This document shows positions 22,089 through 32,966 of a stretch of DNA of 64,000 nt, in pieces. The notes under the pieces were generated by a model. The model did no database searches. It was not told where the DNA came from and saw only the letters and a program-made list of their open reading frames with translations. Positions within the stretch are counted from its first letter, which is position 1; every line of letters begins with the position of its first letter. Both the position numbers and the translations under genes were made by a program. The stretch is from Takakia lepidozioides (Eukaryota > Streptophyta > Takakiopsida > Takakiales > Takakiaceae), in assembly GCA_030704615.1 (NCBI GenBank), contig CM060734.1, forward strand, positions 4,650,001 through 4,714,000, read 5' to 3'.

Positions 22089-23870
22089 GTCAGCAAGCTA
22101 GAAAATCCAGAATTACCTCCATGCACGGTAATGTGTTCATGTCAGTATTATTCATAACCCAAAGAGTACTTCACCAATGCTGATCGACCACCAGTCATGA
22201 TCAGGATACACATTCAGAGGTCTGGGTGGGATGGCGGATACTTGGCCATACTTTGGCCTTGATGTGTTGCACGTCAAATGGTCATACAGATTTACAATCC
22301 AGATTGATTGATGTCCGCAAGCTGGAATCCAAGCATACTTACTCAAACCCCATGGGTGTCATGGAGGGTTTCTAAAAAAAAAAACAAAAAAAAAACTTGG
22401 GTACCATAGATTTAAATATCTTGCCCTGCCAGTATTTATTTAAACTGGTCTGCAGCACAGCTTGCCCCCACAGGGGAGGGGGATATGTCCAGTTAATTTT
22501 CCAGATCACCCCTATACCATTATTTCTTGCTACAGCTGAAAATCAAAGTTCATGACACAACAAGGCAAGTATAAAGCACTGCATACACACCCTATGACAG
22601 TATATGACACTGCTAGCACACCCTATTCACACCATACCACATTTGACCATGTCATTACACCATGTCCAGGGGGTATTTCCACTTAACCACCCTGGCTGCC
22701 TCAAAAACCAATCACCAAATATATTGCTGCCATTTTTCATTGTCAGCCGATTGGCCACAAGCAGAATCTTCACCATACCCTGGCCTAAGCATCTAGCTAA
22801 CAAAGCCATCTGGGTTGGAACATAACAGGGGTATTTTACCATCATGGGTACCCGAGTAGCTGCAGCAAACAGCTCATTGCAGCCCCTCCTTTTGTTTCCA
22901 ACTACCATAAGGCAAACAAAGCAAACTAGGGCCCGAAAAACAGATGTGTGTCCCACACAAGCCATGATAAACTCGGCTATCATAACAAAGCAAAGGCCTT
23001 CCATTGGCTGGGCCGGAATAGCCCACCCTAAACAACACTAAACTTGTTCCTCATAGATAAAAGAAAGAGGTAGGATCAAGAAAAACCATAGGGTAGTTTA
23101 GTTTTTCAACATTTTAAGATGAATTCATGGCCAGCAACCCATTCCACAGCTCTGCAACCCACTTGGCATCCAGCAGCACCTAGACATCAGTACATATTAA
23201 GTGGAAGCCCTCACATGTGCCCGTCCCAAAAACAACCACAAAGCATTGTGAGTTGGATGCACGAGGTGATGGCAGGCTTCCACACTTGCTATCGAGGTCA
23301 AATACGCTGAATCTAAGTACAGAGAATGCTAAAGAAAGCAGGGAAGCAAAACAAACAGAAAAAAAAAGAACATTTTTTATTGTTTGGGGGATGGTCGCCA
23401 TCTCTCCACAAACCCAGCGGTGCAGGGAGGTCTCCGCCAACACCACAATAGTGCTACCTTAACCAAAGCAAAGCCTTGCCAAGCACAAGAGCAAAAAGAG
23501 CTTTGTCTCATAAGGTAGGGTTTATAAAGGGGGGGAGAGAGACTTCCTTGTTCTACCAGGACGCCGCCATTCATCAAAGATCCAAAGGGAGGGCTCCTAG
23601 GGAAATTCCACAACCAGGCAGGCCGGTACCTCCGCCAGCACTGCCTATGTTCCCTTGTGCAACCAAAAAACAAACAGACGAGGTAGCGAATCTTCCCTCA
23701 TCTCTAAGCCACCGCCATCGCCTTAAAGAGCCCGCAGAGGCGGCACTCACAAGAGCCTTAAACACTCCAGGGATCGGCAGCTCACGGGATCTGCAGCACG
23801 AGTACCATCACCACCTCCAAGCTGCCATCGCGCGCATTTTCACAGCGCAAAAGAAATAAACTAGGGTTGC
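22089..23870. other. Repeat-derived non-coding stretch
   Basis: Contains one copy of the GATGTGTGTCCCACAC block near 22940 and the dispersed repeat 23110-23310 shared with 9480-9674. Plus-strand open frame 23476-23859 shows no recognisable domain. No supported gene. Confidence 0.4.
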
Positions 23871-23879
23871 GCAGGGCTT

Positions 23880-24310
23880 TACCCTGTCCAGCTCGTCATT
23901 CATCCCTTTCTAGGATGAAAAACATCCACCAGACTATATACCGATGGACGTTGTCCGTTTCACATTCAGGGAAGATGAAAAAACATCGGGCGTTCATCCT
24001 CTGCCTTGAACCCGACGGATGTGGTCCGTTTTTCATCCAGGTTAGAAAAAAAACTCGGGACTTTTTCATTCATTTATACCTGTCTTGAACTCGACGGACG
24101 TCCACCGTTTCCCATCCAGTGTGGATGAAAAAAATAGGTACTTCATAATCATCCATAGGTATTTAGGTCCGGTTAGATAAAGTCTTTTTTCATCCAGGTT
24201 GGATGAAAAATGACGGGTACTTTACAATCACAGTATATTCCGGACGATATCCGGGTAGGTTAGGATGAAATACTTCCCTGCAGGTAATATGTTCGGGTTT
24301 TCAGCCCAAT
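23880..24310. repeat. Degenerate repeats with 'catccag/gatgaaaaa' and 'gacgga' blocks
   Basis: About four irregular units, 80-100 bp apart, each with a purine-rich 'gatgaaaaa' block, a 'tttcatccag' block that could pair with it, and 'gaactcgacggacg' / 'aacccgacggatgt' blocks (23940, 24010, 24093, 24180). Looks like a decayed hairpin satellite analogous to, but different from, the GGCGCC arrays. Confidence 0.5.
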
Positions 24311-25147
24311 TCTTAACTATGGGGGAGACCATCCTGCAGGTAATTCCTTTGGACAGAATGTTGTTGGGGCCTATATGTACCTCTATTTGCTCCATTTTTT
24401 AACCTTCAGTGAATGGCGTGGTTTCCTGAGGTGGTTCCATTCTGAGGAATGGCTGGTCGACGTAAGGAGGCACTGGCGGACCCTGTGGAGGCTTGCATGG
24501 GGCCTTGGAGGCCAAGTTTCATGAGCTCGTGGAGGGCGGTTTGAGGAGTGTCTACAAGATGCTCTCATGGTCATGCAAGTGAGAGAAGTGAGGAAAAAGA
24601 GGGTGTTGGGATGAGAGCGTGTTGGGGATATGCATTGCTTTAGCTTCCCTTCCTCGTAGCTTTCCACCTTCTTTGTAGGCCGGGACCTTCCCGTAGGTGA
24701 AGGCAAGAGTCAGTCCAGGTTTGGGCTGGGTTGCAGGAGCGACACTATGGAGTTGTTTTTGGTGTGGGGGAGTTGTTGTTTTCATTCTTGTGTTTGGATC
24801 CCCTCCACACCTGCATGCTTGATTGTGCGCCATGCTAGCTTTGTGTGGGCGCTTGATTTTTATAGGTGGTTGACTCGGGCTTGATCGCCGATTCAACCCT
24901 AGAGCATGCTGTCGATGGTGAGGCTGGGTTGATGATCAGTCAGACCATCTTTGTTTCTCCTGTGGTGAGGTTGGAGGTGATGACCAGCCAACCATGGGAG
25001 TGCCTGCGGTGGATGCAGGTGTAGGTGCAGGCTATGTTAGGAACCTAGTATTCCAAACCATAAGCCGCATCAGGTTCTCTACCTGGATACCTTGTGGAGA
25101 GGGGGTTAGAGACAGGTTCATGACCGGTTGAGTGTCAGTTTGTCAAC

Positions 25148-26503
25148 ATGGAGGTGCCACTAGTTGCTGGGGAAATTGCCGGTACGAGCACTAGCAATAC
25201 TAGCGGGTATACGAGACGGGGTGTGCGGTTTAGGCCACCTTCACCTCCTGTGTCTTGTACAGAAGGTTCTGATTCGGATTGTGAATCAGGAGGACTCACA
25301 CCGGCGGTGCAAGTTGTTTCCTTGCCATTGTTGTGGGACATAATGGAGGAGATGTATGGAGCCACCAAGGGGCCACGTAGGTACTCTGGGGCGGTGGGCA
25401 CCATTGAATTGGATGATTTTATCCAAGAGTTTGATAGTTGGTGTGACTTGCAGCAAATGCGCAATCCACAACTGTTTACGCCTTTGATGGCATGGAAGGG
25501 GCTGTTTCAGCATCTTGAGGGGCCGCCCATGGATGATTACCATGAGTTTAGGCGGGGGCACGATGTTGAGATCGAGGAGTGGAGGATGTACTGGTCACCC
25601 AACTATGTCTCCATCACTAGAGGCACTAGAGGCACAAGGGCAGCAGCCACACCGGCAACTACACTAGCAGTTGCAGTTGCAACAGCAGCTTCCACAAGCA
25701 GTAATGGGACTAGTGGTACAGCAACTATGACGTCCACCCAAGCTACTGCTGCACCAGCACCAGTGGCCGTGTATGCCTTCAACCGTGTTGTAGAGTTCTT
25801 CGAAGAGTTGAGAAGGAACTACCAAGGGGTGAGGACAGAGAAGTTGAGGAGCTTGCAAGAGTTCCAGAGGAAGCCTACTAAGAGCTTGAGGGAGGCTTTC
25901 ACTCGCATGAGGCGCTTGATTAATGTAACCTAAGGGGTTACGGAAGCTCAAGGTCCAATTCTGGTACGGGATATTGGACAAAGAGCTGAGGAGAAGGGTG
26001 CGGAATACAACTCTCCTACAAGCGGCCCAACCCACCTTAGCAAATACGTTTTTGCTGGCAGAGCGGATAGAGCTCAACATGGTGGAGGAATGAGTGGTCA
26101 TGGTGGGATTTGGTAAGAAGGCACCACGAGATAGTGGTGCTCCTAGCCAGCCATTACCTCAACGTGCTCAAGGCAAAAATGAGGTTAAGATGAAGCGCAG
26201 GGAAGGCAGAGAGGACCTCAGATGCAGGGGTCTCTCCCTTCATTTGCAGGCCAACAATGGGCGGATGTGGTGTGCTGGACATGTGGAGGACCCCATCTCA
26301 AAAAGGATTGCCTAGAAAGAGGCAATGGTTTGGCACCGGCACAGCATGCACTGTTGCAGTATGGGCATTGTGGCAAGTACGGGCAAGGAGAAGCCCAGTG
26401 CTATGGTTTGCATCCTGAGTTGCACCCAGACCAGTTCCAAGGGAACAATGGTGGCCGGGGTCGAGGTGGAGCAGCCCAGAGAGGACGAGGTGGCCAGACA
26501 TGA
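25148..26503 (+). pseudogene. gag: Gag of DNMT retroelement A
   Basis: Starts 'MEVPLVAGEIAGTSTSNTSG'. The capsid-like part includes 'FIQEFDSWCDLQQMRNPQLF' and 'EKLRSLQEFQRKPTKSLREA', typical of Ty3/gypsy Gag ('F...L.....SL.E...F..L'). TAA at 25931-25933 replaces the CAA of copy B. A small deletion near 25952 shifts the frame, which returns before 26222. The nucleocapsid knuckle is 'CWTCGGPHLKKDC' (C-x2-C-x3-H-x4-C), followed by a degenerate second one ('CGKYGQGEAQC'). Gag would form the virus-like particle and bind RNA. TGA at 26501-26503 separates it from the protease segment. Confidence 0.8.
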
Positions 26504-26566
26504 GGTACAAGCCAAGGGCAAGCTCAACATGGCCAAGGACACGGAGGTCAGGGTGTTGACCAAGGC

Positions 26567-27832
26567 ATGGTCAACCGGCTTCAGCAGCTAGAGCAGAGGC
26601 TCGATGCCATGGCCACAGCTCAGGTGGTACCGGCTCCAAGGCCGGATGGTCCACCTCCTGCTCCTGAGGGAGGAGATATGGGAGGCATGGGATTCATGTG
26701 CGGGGCAGCACTACCACTAGTGAGGGGTGCCACTACCACTACCACTATGGGTGGGGCACCACTACCATTAGTGATGGGTGCCACTACCACTACCACTGTG
26801 GGTGGGGCACCACTACCACTAGTGTCGGGCAGCACTACCACTACCACAATGTGCGGGGCAGGACTACCACCAGTGCAAGTGGAGTCAGCTGCGGCAGTGA
26901 CTCGAGGAGCAGCTGTGGCAGTTCCTAAGCCACGGGGTGCAGAGGTGGAGTTGGATCCACAGGGTGGGGAGGCAAGCCGTCAGGCCAGGCTTCCTCAGTC
27001 ATTCACATTGGCAGAGAAAGTGTCGACGCCGTCCATGGCACCTAGTTCTTGCTCGCCTGTTACCAAGGCGGAGGTTACTATGCCATTGGGGAGAGCTACA
27101 CGGGCAGCACCACTACCTAGTGTTGCCAAGGCTACGGCAGCTAGTGTGCTGCCGGGGGCGGCCACATCTGTGTGCCAGACACCATTATTCTCGGATACCA
27201 TGATTGTGACGCCGGGGGTAAGACCGGCTGAGGTGTTCAGGCTGGCAGCTACACTCTGTGAGAGTAGGGAGGTTACTTCATCTTCTGCGGATATAGTGAG
27301 AGGTGTAGTGCCGGAGGGATCCTCGGATTTGAGGATCAAGACTGCCACGGCGGCGCCATGGCAAGCTGCAACTGCCAGGTTGATGGAGCTGCCAGCTAGG
27401 CCAGCCATTGAGCGCGCCATGGTGACATCTGGAGTTGTCATGTTAGACAACCAGGATGACATTTTCTGTTTGAGTGGACCGGCAGACAAGATGTACAGGC
27501 CGCTGCGAGTCTTGTTGGACTCGGGAGCTCAGCCATTGATGCTGGGCAGCGCTACTATTGCAGGCTTGGGCCTCACGGAGGTGGATATGGAGCCGTGCCT
27601 TTTCAAGATACAGACATCTGTGGGAGGATCGGAGCAGGCTCGGGGCATCACACGGCGTGAGTTGGCTATCAGACTACAACTGGATCATCCTATAGATAGC
27701 TCAGTAATGAGAGCCAAGGCCATTGTGACAGACGCGGTCTCGTACGATGTCATTGTTGGTGGAGCAGTGTTGTACCCCATGGGCTTCACCCTGGATTTTT
27801 GGGAGGAGTCAGCTTCCTATAGGCCTGGATGA
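26567..27832 (+). CDS. Linker and retropepsin protease of DNMT retroelement A
   Basis: The first half is low-complexity and holds a 51-bp tandem repeat (26702-26875; 17-residue unit 'GGAPLPLVMGATTTTTV', three copies plus a part). The second half is an aspartic protease: 'LRVLLDSGAQPLMLGSATIA' (L-D-S-G catalytic box) and the later hydrophobic-G box 'YDVIVGGAVLYPMGF'. It would act as a dimer cleaving the Gag-Pol polyprotein. TGA at 27830-27832 and TAG at 27857-27859 break the frame toward the methyltransferase; comparison with B indicates small indels here. Confidence 0.8.
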   Translation: MVNRLQQLEQRLDAMATAQVVPAPRPDGPPPAPEGGDMGGMGFMCGAALPLVRGATTTTTMGGAPLPLVMGATTTTTVGGAPLPLVSGSTTTTTMCGAGLPPVQVESAAAVTRGAAVAVPKPRGAEVELDPQGGEASRQARLPQSFTLAEKVSTPSMAPSSCSPVTKAEVTMPLGRATRAAPLPSVAKATAASVLPGAATSVCQTPLFSDTMIVTPGVRPAEVFRLAATLCESREVTSSSADIVRGVVPEGSSDLRIKTATAAPWQAATARLMELPARPAIERAMVTSGVVMLDNQDDIFCLSGPADKMYRPLRVLLDSGAQPLMLGSATIAGLGLTEVDMEPCLFKIQTSVGGSEQARGITRRELAIRLQLDHPIDSSVMRAKAIVTDAVSYDVIVGGAVLYPMGFTLDFWEESASYRPG

Positions 27833-27865
27833 CAGTCAGGGGAGGGCCAGCGTGTGTAGCTCCCT

Positions 27866-29479
27866 GTGACGTTCATAGGAGGAGTTGCGGTTGCCCAGCG
27901 AGGTAAGATGCCGACACTAGCAGCATTCACAGCTGTAGTGAGTTGGCCTGGAGAGTTGCTTGAGGGCAACGCTCATTCAGAGGATGTGTCACCTCCGGAA
28001 GAGCAGGATGACATGTATGGTATGGTGGAGTTGTCTGACATGGTTGCTCACACTCCATTGTGGGGCTCGAGCAAGGATTTGCAGCGGGTTGCTGATTGTC
28101 GTGTGCAACAAGCCTGGGTAGAGGTTTTTGTACCATCAAGAGAGGAGGACAGTGCGGGGATTGCACCAGGACCACCTCAGTTGTCACCATTGGACACCAC
28201 ACTGATCGTGTGGCAGTGTCCGAATGAAGGCATTTGCCTTCTGGATTTGTTTGGCGGGATCAGTACCGGATTGGCTGCTGTTCTATAGGCAGGTGTACGA
28301 GTTCGGCGTTACTTGTATGTGGAGATGGATGAGACTGCACAACGCGTCTCCCTACGCCATGTTGCTCAGTTTGTGCAGCAGTACTCTGAGTTGTTGCCGG
28401 TGTCTGCAGTTCGTGGATATCAGCAGGCCTTGCCAGCAGACATTTCGTTCCTGGGGGCGCAGGATTTGGAGCGGATTGGCTCCATTGATCTGGTAGTGGC
28501 AGGTTGGCCCTGCCAAGGGCATTCATCAGCCGGGCATGACAATGGATTGCGAGACTCGAGGTCGGGTCTGTTTTGGGAGATGGTGCGGGTTTTGCGCCAC
28601 TTACAGCTTCATCAAGCTGTATCTCCAGCATACATCTTGGAGAATGTGCCACTGATGGGCGATTCTTAGGCCAGGGTGATGACCAGTGTGCATTAAGTCC
28701 GGTCGTGGCTTGGGTCAGCAGTGTTGCTGGATGCAGCTGCAGCGGAGTCACGGGCTCATCGTCCACGGCTATGGTGGACTAATTTGATGTCACCCGCACT
28801 GCTCAAGCATGCATTTGATGGGGTGCAGCGGCCAGCACACCTCACAGTGGATAGCATTTTGGACATAGGGAGGCAGTCTCAGCGTGTGAGACACGATGAC
28901 CATTTGCCTTTGGCAATGGTCAACAAGGTGGGTCAACCACGAGCAGCACTACCTACACTGCTCAGCTTCCCAGGATCGCATGCTTTCCGGGATAGTGGAC
29001 CTGGCCTCCTGTGGGATGTTCAGTTGCAGCAATTAGTGGAGCCTAATGCCGACGAGCAAGAGCGGGCTATGGGTTTTTCCACTGGGACCACAGCGGTGTC
29101 GTCTCTTTCTGAGGCATCACGTCGTCAGGTATTGGGGCAAGCGATGGATCTCAATTGCTTGACCTGGATTATCAACTTGGCTATGGCTGAGCAACGTAGA
29201 GTGCGGAGTGCATTTCCCTTGACGGTCTCTCTGCCTACCGAGACGATACAGGCAGTGAGTGGGGGCGAGCCGGTGAGGACCACGGGGTGTAGACATCCAT
29301 GGCACACGTGGGAGGTGCTCGAGGTTCAGAGGGAATTGACAGCCAAGGCGGCTGTGATGGATGAGGTTGGCGATTCTGCTTGGGTTGAGGAGGTCCTCAA
29401 GGATGAGATAATGGGGCAAGATGAGGCCTTGTCATTGACTGAGCAGTCAGGGAGTACTACTCAAGAGGTTGAAGCATAG
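27866..29479 (+). pseudogene. C5-cytosine DNA methyltransferase domain of retroelement A
   Basis: A complete DNMT catalytic domain, read in one frame. Motif I 'LLDLFGGISTGLAAVL' (S-adenosylmethionine site). Motif IV 'GWPCQGHSS', with the catalytic Cys at 28511-28513. Motif VI 'PAYILENVPLMGD' (ENV). Motif VIII-like 'SRAHRPRLWWTNL'. Motifs IX-X 'ERAMGFSTGTTAVSSLSEA' and 'VLGQAMDLNCLTWI'. The end resembles DNMT3/DRM-type enzymes more than bacterial ones (my judgement). It would methylate C5 of cytosine. Stops at 28286-28288, 28667-28669 (CAG in B) and 28694-28696 (CAA in B) inactivate this copy. It sits between protease and RT. Confidence 0.9.
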
Positions 29480-29572
29480 CAACCACGGGACGCGTCCTCT
29501 ACCTCTAAGTCTGCTGGACTTAAGGTTGCAGTTACGGAGGACAATTGGGAGCCTGACATTGGACCCAGTTAT

Positions 29573-32500
29573 GCGGCTTCCAGCATCCCACGGCTACTCC
29601 CCCGCCAAAATTTGGACCAATCAAAAATGCCCCCCCCCCAACTTTTTTCTTTTTTCTTTGTTGCCCCCTTTCTCCCTCTCTTTCCCTCTGCTGTACTAAC
29701 AGCCTGCACAATGTTCACTCTGTCCTGACCGAAGGAGGGGAGCATAGCTTCTGGCATGTTGTAGAGTAGGTCACTTTGGAGAGCTGAAAGTTAAGAATTA
29801 CGAGGCTGAATGAGGTGTTGAATACTATGATCTTCAATGCCTTTGTGTTCTGCCAGGTGGGCTACTCTAACTGTTCTGCCAGTTTGTTTTGTATTTTATA
29901 CAAATAGAGAGGGTAAGGAGGTAATAGTAGTGGAAGGAAAGCCTTGGGAAGTTTTCTTTGCCTATAGGGCAAGCCATGGCCTTTCGGGTAAGCATGATGG
30001 ACTGGATGACTGTGGAGAGTAGGTGCTTAGAGTGTAAGGATAGTGCTTAGACGGGGAAGAGGCGCTAATTTATGCCAACTGGAGTTGGCATCCGCTTTCT
30101 TCATGTTCTGTTGAGGGGCTAGGTGTTTGATGTGTTGGTCATTATGATGCACAATTTAACTCTGGGAGTTTTTCTTCAGCTGTAAATTGTATTTTTGGAA
30201 AGAATTGAGCTCTGTTGCTTGTTGACAAGTAGTTTAGGCTTGGTTATTCAGCAAATTGTGCACTTCAGAAAGAGTCGAGCTCCACTTGTATTCATTCATA
30301 CTTAAGGTAACAAAATTTCTTACTGTCTCTTTCCTTGGTTCCAGATCTCTACCACTTTTGCTTCCTGCGGTAGAGGAGGGAATCTTCAATGATAACTGGT
30401 GCATCCATCAAAGCTCTGTGGAACTTTTGGGTGATATGCTGTTCAAGATATGTAATTGTTGCATTTCACAATGTGAATGCAGTTTTCAGGCCTGCACTGC
30501 TGAGCTGAAGCAGATAAAAGAAAATAACTTTGTAATGTCCACAGGGTGCCACAAGGGCCCATGAAAAAAGAAATGATCATTTCAGTTAGAGAGTGGAAAT
30601 TGTAGCTATTTTCCATCTTTTCAACTGAGTGGTACTGTCTTTGGCTGCCCGAGAAAAATACTTGCTAATCTGGCACACAATCTCACAAGGCTTGATGACC
30701 TTGGACTATGTAAGGTGGCAGGAACTGAGCAAATCTGCAATCTGCAATCAAATGAGCAATCTGGTGGTTGAGAAGGAGCCTAGGCTACAACAAAGGGTGC
30801 TCATGGAGGGTGTTTCTCTCCTGACAACCGTACGTGTTGTCTTGCTGTCAGTCTCAACAAGTACTGCATATGATTGGAAGTTGTCTTACCATGTTGAACT
30901 GGAATAGAAAGAACATGAAGAACCCCGAAGTTGTTGTTAAGAAAGAAGTAAAATTGGAAGAGCATGCCAAAGCAGACAAGCAGAGGGATGACACCAAGAC
31001 CAACAGAACGTCCCATAGGAGCCATGTCAGCGAATACGCAGAATCAACCAGTCTCATGGTTGTCATCATCTGCCATAGCCATTCCTCACATGTCAGATCA
31101 GACTTTCAGCCACCTTTCATTGCAACCAAAGCAGAGTTTTGACCCTTAAGCTAGGGTGATTGCAGATTGGGTTTGGGTTCATGCTGTCCACTTTTGTGAG
31201 CAAAGCTTCATCTGCTACAACCATTGGGTTCTTTGTCTTTATCATTGGCTTACTCACACAGGTCTGTTGAACACATCAAAATCAATTTTTTGGCAAGTTC
31301 AGATCATCAATGTCTATTGCTAGGATGCTGCAAGTGGAAGTTATACATGTTTAAATTGTGACAAACCTACGGATTTTTGGTGTCTGTGAACTTGCATACT
31401 TTGCTCTTGCACCACAGTGAGGATTTAATATGAAATTTTTGTCTGACAGACAATCTAAACATCAGTGTAGAAGCTAAGCATAGTGGGTTACCTGGCAGCT
31501 GGTCACTACATTTGGGTTTCCTTATTCCAAGTCCTTCTCCGTTGGCATTCACTCTGTGTGGTCTATATTCCCACCCAATCTACTTGTGCTAGGCCTTCCG
31601 TATTTTGGGGATGCCACAACCACTAAACAAGACTGAGGCATCAGCTGGTCCGGTCAAAATATATGTTCAACGTACGACAGTGATTGTGTTTTGACTATGG
31701 TGAGTTTCTCTCCTCTTGTGTGGTGCGAATTCAATCAGAATGGGTGGATTTACTTGGTGTGCTTCAATTGAGTAAACTTGTGATTCTTTCAAGCCTACTA
31801 TCACCATGCTGAATGTCTGTTGTAGGACTTTATGCAGATTCTGTTTTAATACTAAATGAACATTAGGGTGAAAAAATTCTTGATGTCATAAAGAAGATGA
31901 CACAAATTTCACACATCTTCAATTGGAGTGATTATGCAATGTGAGGAGTGTCAAAATGATGTCGAGGTGATGTACACTAATATGACATGTAATTTGTCAT
32001 TTATTCATGTAGATTGAGTTACAAATTCCACACGACATTTGCATTTAACCTTCGTACAAGTATCGTATGAGGCCAATGTACACGGATTTCGCACGTTACC
32101 GATGTTGAAATCGGACACAACACCCTCGTGCATTAAGCACACGGAAATAGGGTTTGTCAATAAGTTGCGGAATCCGTGCGATTAAGGAACAAACCCTTGA
32201 AAATCCGGATTTCGCACAGCAAAGATAAAAAATCCGTGGCTCGGCTTTGAGATGCTCTCCATCTCTCTCCCTCTCTTTTGTGCTGCTCATATAAAAAAAC
32301 AAACCTGAGAGGGAGAGAGGGGGCAAAAAAAAAAAAAAAATAGAGGGAGAGGGAGAGGGAGAGAGTGGGAGAGAGTGGGAGAGGGATCCATAACCATATT
32401 TTGTTCTCTTTTTTGCACTCCAAAGTTGAGTTATCTTCAACTTCATGCACTCTTCATAAAGAGTTCTTCAAAAGTGACCCTAGAAACGCATGTTTTTTTT

Positions 32501-32960
32501 TTTTCCATTTTTTTTTGTCCAATGTTTTGCATGGATGTAGTGGTGCAAACCCCGATGTCACATAAACAAAATAGAGCCAAAAATAAAATCATTACGCTCC
32601 TCAAAACCGCAATCTTATATATTCTAAATGCAAATATTCATTTTAAATTCATTTAAATTCGATTTAATTCAAAATTGGTTCAAGGGTGAGTGCGTCGTTA
32701 GGGAGGCAAATGTTTTTTTTGTTTTTTTTTGTTGAATCTTTGCACTGGTGTTGCACACATATTCAAACACATGTGGGCAAAAGTTAAGCTTGAGCCACAT
32801 CCGTTTAATGGGTGCAATGGCATGAGAGGATTTTCTTTCACAATAAACAAAATTGGTTGACATGGTGAACGCGTCCTTGGGGGGCAAATGATTTTGATTA
32901 GGTTTGAAATTTTGCATGCGTGACATTGCGCACATACATGTAATTATTGAATGACATATT
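29573..32960. other. Non-coding stretch, no gene recognised
   Basis: A C-run (29629-29639) and T-rich tract follow the end of element A. Open frames at 30256-30564, 30629-30907 and 30834-31142 (plus) show no domain I recognise; the last has a Lys/Glu-rich start. Poly-A and GAGGGA-rich repeats lie at 32323-32385, preceded by a copy of the 'ccctctcttttgtgctgctc' block of the foldback family (near 32272). Confidence 0.4.
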
Positions 32961-32966
32961 TGATGC

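Larger units (their letters stand above)
24400..29572 (+). mobile_element. DNMT-carrying Ty3/gypsy retroelement, copy A (3'-truncated)
   Basis: Homologous to element B (35316-46263, opposite strand) from about 24465 onward, covering untranslated leader, gag, protease and methyltransferase. Gag, PR and DNMT blocks lie in the same reading frame (25148, 26222, 26567, 27866, 28313 and 28721 all agree), so the ancestor encoded one Gag-PR-DNMT polyprotein running toward RT. Homology to B stops at about 29572, just before RT, where unrelated sequence follows. No LTR or primer site was found on the left, so both ends are probably missing. At least seven stops break the frame. Confidence 0.85.

Noticed and set aside
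26620-26847. Minus-strand frame of Val/Thr/Pro repeats
   Set aside because: Antisense of the 51-bp coding repeat in element A.
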